From positions 124,001-188,000 of the forward strand of contig JAZKJV010002623.1 of the NCBI GenBank assembly GCA_037367405.1: DNA of 64,000 nt, given 5' to 3'. Shown piece by piece: positions 59,356-64,000 of this stretch (within the stretch, counting starts at the first letter, position 1; each line of letters begins with the position of its first letter). This DNA comes from Ottelia alismoides (Eukaryota > Streptophyta > Magnoliopsida > Alismatales > Hydrocharitaceae). The notes below the pieces were generated by a model. It was not told the origin of the DNA. It made no database searches and worked only from the letters and a program-made list of their open reading frames with translations. The position numbers were made by a program, and so were the translations under genes.

Positions 59356-59702
59356 ATACTTAGGGTGTACTTTACCCTATATATAGGGGGTGCCAGACTT
59401 GTGATTATTCTTTTGATTCTTTTTATCACTTTTTTGTTGCCTATACTTAGGGATATTTTACCCTAAGTATAGGGGAGGTAGACCCAGTACATTCTACTCC
59501 TCGGTTTTCCCCTTGTGTACAGTCTTCTATACTTAGGATGACTTGATCCTAAGTATAGGGGGATCACCGACTTCTATTAATTATATTCTTTCATTCCTCG
59601 TTGTAGTATAGTATTCTTTTCACTTTTCTATACTTGGCACGAGTTATGTCTTCCTTTGCAGCTCTTTGATCACTATGAGGACATAGTTCGAGCTAAGTAT
59701 AG
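59356..59702 (+). repeat. Array of four inverted repeats with PPT-like arms (C copy)
   Basis: Hairpin 1 is 59356-59386. Hairpin 2 is 59440-59473, with perfect 13-bp arms CCTATACTTAGGG and an 8-nt loop. Hairpin 3 is 59527-59558, with perfect 13-bp arms CTATACTTAGGAT and a 6-nt loop. Hairpin 4 is wide, about 59627-59702. This is the best preserved set. Confidence 0.85.
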
Positions 59703-60676
59703 GGTGTGTCATATATATTGTATATATACTTTAGCCATAACTCGTACTTTCGTATTTTTAAAATACTATAGAAAAACTATCTAATAAAAAGATGCAGAAA
59801 TTTCCTCAAAAAAAGAAAGTTTTTTCTTGTACATACTAACTAATAACTCAGGTTAAAATATTTTGAAAAATATTTTGAAAGTGGTTTGAAAATCTATTTG
59901 AAAAATCATTTGAAAACTATTTGAATGTTTGAAAATATTTTCAACTTTTGTAAAAATGTTTTGGCTTGTAAAAATTGTTGTCTCTTTGTGAAATAAAATC
60001 ATCTTGTAAAAATATTTGCAAATGTTTTGAAAATGGTTGAAAATTGTTTTGAAAATCTATATATATTGTTTGAAAATTTTTTTAAAATTGTTTTCAAATG
60101 GTTGTAAATTATTAAGAAATTTTGTAAAAAAATATTTTGGACTATAGTTTTCAAAATTACTTGTAAAATTATTTTCAAACAAATATGAGGAATATACGCA
60201 TCACAAAAATTTAAAAGTGAATTAAAAAATAAAAAAAATAGAAAATCCAACTGTGTATATAGTTGTATAAATTACTCAAGTTCTAAATCCCTTCACTTGA
60301 TTCTTGTAAATAATCGACTCACTCCTATGTAAATATGTGTATATCATCTTTAACCCTTATAAAAAAATTGTATATACGTGTATATATTACTAACTATTTG
60401 CATAAAAAAGGAAAAAAAACTTTTTGCATGTGCATTATTTTTCAAAAATCCATAAAAATTCAAAATTCGAAAATTGTTTCTCAAAAAGATTTTGCTTTCT
60501 TTTCTTTGCATTGAACATATTTTCTTGCATTATCATTTGCATTGTTAAGGATAGTATTGACATTTAAACTAAGTCTGGAATAAATTTGAAGAATGGTGCT
60601 TTGTTGGACCTTAATCCACTCAATTTCAGAGGAACCTTGTAAGAATTGGAGTTAAGACTTTTCATGTCCTATCGAC

Positions 60677-60868
60677 TTAATTCCTAGAGTCCATAAGACT
60701 ATGTTCACATGTCATATTGATAAGGCTAAGTAGAATATTTAACAACACACACATGATTCTTTTATACCGTAGCTTACCTTGGACAAGCACTCTACAGTAT
60801 CTCTTCATGGAGGAGGTAGTGAGGGGGTAGAATCTTTTGACTTGGGGTAGTATATGAGGGTAGTACAT
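60677..60868 (-). CDS. Short reading frame antisense to element C (candidate)
   Basis: This 63-codon frame starts at ATG (MYYPHILPQ) and ends TAA after HSLMDSRN. Its last 37 or so codons correspond to the antisense frames of I and A (CRVLVQ, IMCVLLNILLSLINMTCEHS). A 1-nt deletion relative to I fuses it to an upstream frame that I and A read separately. Function unknown. Confidence 0.28.
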   Translation of the reverse strand: MYYPHILPQVKRFYPLTTSSMKRYCRVLVQGKLRYKRIMCVLLNILLSLINMTCEHSLMDSRN

Positions 60869-61685
60869 CTAGGAGGAACCTCTCGTCCTCCTTTAGGGAG
60901 GGAAGTGCGTCTCAACCTGGTTTGGTGATGTTGAGGTCTAAAGACAAGATGTTGTGGGGTTGCAATAATGCTTCAAAAGAGGGATAGTCTACTGGTTCAA
61001 AAGTAAAATCTCCTTATGTACATGCTACACCTTGTATATATTTTCAATAACAATTATAGAAAAAATGCAGAATCTCCAAAAGCTGACATGCTTGATTGAA
61101 AAGTAAAATGCTTGTCGGAGTGTATATACAAGTAAAAAAATAAGAGCTTCAAAGTCAAATATTTGTGAGCTTGCAGCGGGTGACATGGCTACACTGGTCA
61201 TGCATCCAAGGATAGGTAACTACACTGGTTACCGTCCATTCTCTTCTCCATCCTCTCTTCTTGAGTCGGTTGTACTTGAGCTTAGAAGGGAATATCCCCG
61301 CTCCTTGAGGAAAGAGCTGCTAGACCGAGGGATTAGAGTTACCTTGTTGAGAGAGGTTGTTTCTTTGCTACTTCTGAGATGAGGAGCTATATTTCACTTA
61401 CACCGTACAAGTAAGAATTCATAGTCATAAGAATTTGTGAATGTATAATTGTTTTGATTTAACTGTTGAGGAGACCTGAATAGGAGTCTTATGGAACTTA
61501 AAGGCTGTTAGGTTTTAAGTCCAATTCCCATTAAGGTTTCGACACACTAATAATCCAAAGGTCTGACAGAGCTCCATACTACATTTTTATGAAGATAAGT
61601 TTAAAAGTCAACATTATTATAACTTCATTCGCTTTTCTTTTTTTATTTTCACACATTTTCCAAATAAGTATTTGCTAAGGGGGGC

Positions 61686-61705
61686 AAAGGTAAAGTATAG
61701 GGGAA
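61686..61705 (+). other. C polypurine tract
   Basis: AAAGGTAAAGTATAGGGGAA directly before the 3' LTR start at 61706. Confidence 0.8.
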
Positions 61706-64000
61706 TGATGAATCCATGATTCATCACCTTTATTCTTTATTTTAGCTTCATTTCCGTAGTCAAACACCTGTAAATAACCACTAATTCCATGAAATTACCT
61801 GCTTGCATGCATTTGTTAAATATGCATTTTTAACACTTTTTGTATCCAAAATAAAAGAATAAAGAAGAAAAGAAAAGGAAAGGAAAAATAAAGTATGTGT
61901 TTATGAAGTAAATACAGACCGACCCGAACCCTGAGAGAAGGTCAAGACTTGACCTGATCAACCATGAATAAAGTAGGGGGAGATAGGGTCTTTAATCCAA
62001 AAATCCAAAAATAATTTGTATATAAATTCATTGTATATTTGTATAAAACTTACTTTATTTTATTTGTATATAAATTGACATCAAATTACTTATTTTTGTA
62101 AACAAAAGTTGTAAATAAAAATGTGTTGTAAATAATAAAAATAATTACAAAGCAAAATAATGTACATATTACAAATAATCACACTCAGAAAAGCCGCAAA
62201 ACGATAATTGAAATATCAATTCTGGTTCCATATGAACTCAAATTGAATCAAACTCACTTCCATTATACTCGAAATTAAATTATCTTTCAAATGGCTGCTT
62301 CATAATTTTTGAAGTTACGGTTAAAAAGTCAGTTTTCTAAGGTGTTTTGTGTAGTTTTACCATTATCTATTGTACATATTTATTCATATTTTTTATATAC
62401 ATAATGTGCATAATTATAAATATTATTTTCATTAAAACTAAAATAAAAATATAAAAAATCAATTAAAAAATATAAAAATGATTTCCTTATTTGTACATGT
62501 ATATATTGTATTATATGTGCATAATATTTGTATACAAATAATTTCCTTATATAAAAATCACCCAAAAAATATCTAACATTGATTAAATAAATTAATTTAA
62601 TTACAAAATTTGTATTTAATTATTTGATTTATTTGATTTATTTGCTTTAATAACCTACCATGTATATAAGATTTTATTCCATACCTTTAATACCCACCAT
62701 TAAGGTGGCTAATTTATTTTTTTGTAAATTATTAAATTTATTTATTCTAATTAATTCTGAAATTTGTTTGTAATTAATTTAAATATTTTATTACTTTCAC
62801 CACTAACACCTTTCATTTTTGTGCATTCTTTCCTTTTGTGTTGTTCTTCTCTTTTTAATAGGCTCCTCCTCCCTCTTTCACTCCTTCCTCTACCGACGTG
62901 ACTGCCGTCACCACCACCTCTAGAGTCCTCCACCGACGAACGCGTCGCCAGCGGAAGCACCCTCTGCTCCACTCGTCCACCGACCACGCCTAGCGGCGCA
63001 CCTCCGCCGCCCTCTACACGGCTCCGTCGACGCCCTCCACTGCCATGCCCAGCCGCGAAGCCCCTCCAGATCTAAAGCGGCGGTGACGAGGCCCCTATCC
63101 CCTCATCTCGTTGAAGGAAGAACGAAGGATCCCAAGAGAAGGAATCCTAGGGGGAATAAAATAATTTAGGAAAATTACATATCTTTTCTTGAAAGTTTCC
63201 ACAATTGCAAAAATATCCCTTCCATCTCTGCTTAATTGGAAAAATTACATTCAAGCCCTCCGAAGATTCAGAAATTGTAAATCAACTCCTACTCCATATC
63301 TAGTCACTACGTGGCACGCTTTTCTTGAGTAATTTTCCATATCTATCCCGTACTTTATTTTTCTTATGTTTTGTTGAAATTTTTTTGAATAATAACAATT
63401 CAATCCCTGTGTACCCAGACTTTAATTTCCATGCTCTTTTCATCAAAATATTTTTTTCTTGAAAAATTCTCAAAACAATTGTGTATACTCGTGTTGTAGT
63501 GTTCTTCATTGTCTAAAATTTTCGTCACATTTTGTTGCCATTTAATTTAAAAAAAATAAAAAACAATGTTCTTTTGGGTGTTCGAAATTAGAAAATTCAT
63601 AAAACCCGAAAATTTGCCAAAAAAATCCAAAAAATAATGTAGGTGTATTTTCTTGTCCTTTAATTTCTATCAAATTTTTGTACATTACTATTTACAAAAG
63701 TCCAAAAAAGTGCGAAAATGAAAAATCTTAAAAATTGTATAAAATTATAGAAAAATTTGAAAAATCTAATTTTAGTCTCCGTTTGTAGATATTTAATTGC
63801 AATTTAGCATAAAAATAATTTCAATGAGTATTGGCCATTTAAATTAATTTTAAATTGCAAAATACTCTCGGTTGTGCACTATTTTCTCTATTTTTCACTG
63901 TTTCATTTTATAAAATCACAAAAACATTTAAAATTTTGAAAAATTACCAAAAATAGTTTAAAACCTGTAAAACACAAAAACATTTCTTCATAATTTTCTG
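61706..64000 (+). repeat. C 3' LTR (partial)
   Basis: This aligns with the 5' LTR from its first base. The terminal palindrome is perfect here (arms TGATGAATC and GATTCATCA, centre CAT, 61706-61726). It lacks about 0.88 kb present in the 5' LTR (joins near 62885). It continues past the window. Confidence 0.88.

Larger units (their letters stand above)
59235..61685 (+). other. C tail before 3' LTR
   Basis: This is homologous to the tails of A and I from TGTATAGATCCAT onward. It has the hairpin array (59356-59702), a TTTGAAAA-rich stretch (59850-60180) and the antisense short frame (60677-60868). The sense frame 61185-61382 is not conserved in I or A. Confidence 0.7.
52581..64000 (+). mobile_element. 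Athila-related element C without pol, right end outside window
   Basis: This plus-strand element has a 5' LTR (52581-56111), a decayed tRNA-Asp PBS, leader, gag (57384-58211), an acidic reading frame (58440-59234), a tail with the family's hairpin array, PPT and 3' LTR (from 61706). The interior is 5.6 kb. Between gag and the tail there is only about 1 kb, with no protease, RT, RNase H or integrase. It is therefore non-autonomous and would have depended on pol proteins of relatives such as A or I. The target site left of it is TTGGA; the right copy lies outside. Confidence 0.85.

Noticed and set aside
61185..61382. 65-codon sense frame in C's tail
   Set aside because: The same stretch in I and A has stops and frameshifts after the first 20-30 codons, so there is no sign of coding constraint.

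Overview
The window is plant nuclear DNA made of nested, decayed LTR retrotransposons; I find no host gene, rRNA, tRNA gene or CRISPR array. Two primer-binding sites (PBS) are recognisable as plant-type: one matches the 3' end of initiator tRNA-Met (Copia) and one the 3' end of tRNA-Asp(GUC) (Ty3/Gypsy, Athila-like). The AT-rich sequence, very long LTRs (2.6-3.5 kb) and deep nesting suggest a large, repeat-rich angiosperm genome. The species cannot be named from this sequence.

Layout. Five elements are stacked, labelled here D, A, I, B and C. D (minus) is the oldest host: part of its LTR (50158-52253) and a scrap of interior (52254-52580) remain visible. A (plus, Athila-like) sits in D's LTR; its 5' LTR remnant is 8413-10001, its interior 10002-36262, and its 3' LTR starts at 36263 and continues at 46829-50157. 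A is interrupted three times. Copia element B1 (minus, 1-8412, left end outside the window) lies in its 5' LTR. Athila-like element I (minus, 14772-31136, 16.4 kb) lies in its pol gene. Copia element B2 (minus, 36268-46828) lies exactly after the first 5 bp of its 3' LTR, with a perfect TGATG target duplication. C (plus, 52581 to beyond 64000) is inserted in D's interior; it carries gag but no recognisable pol.

Coding state. I is the best preserved: gag with a Q-rich tail, protease with an LLDSGSS active site, reverse transcriptase, RNase H and an integrase with all of its D,D-35-E residues. It still has several stops, frameshifts and a mutated RT active site (MDE instead of MDD). A is more eroded, and many of its stops are CAG-to-TAG changes, as expected from decay of CHG-methylated cytosines. 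The two Copia interiors retain little beyond RT motifs.

Signals beyond the genes. The three Athila-like elements share non-coding structures: two hairpins in the leader, with compensatory base changes; a highly conserved leader block; four inverted repeats between pol and the 3' LTR whose arms resemble the polypurine tract; a palindrome at the LTR terminus; and a short antisense reading frame kept at one position. The Copia LTRs carry eleven short palindromes in 372 bp. C has an unusual, very acidic reading frame where pol should be. These are the best candidates for something undescribed.
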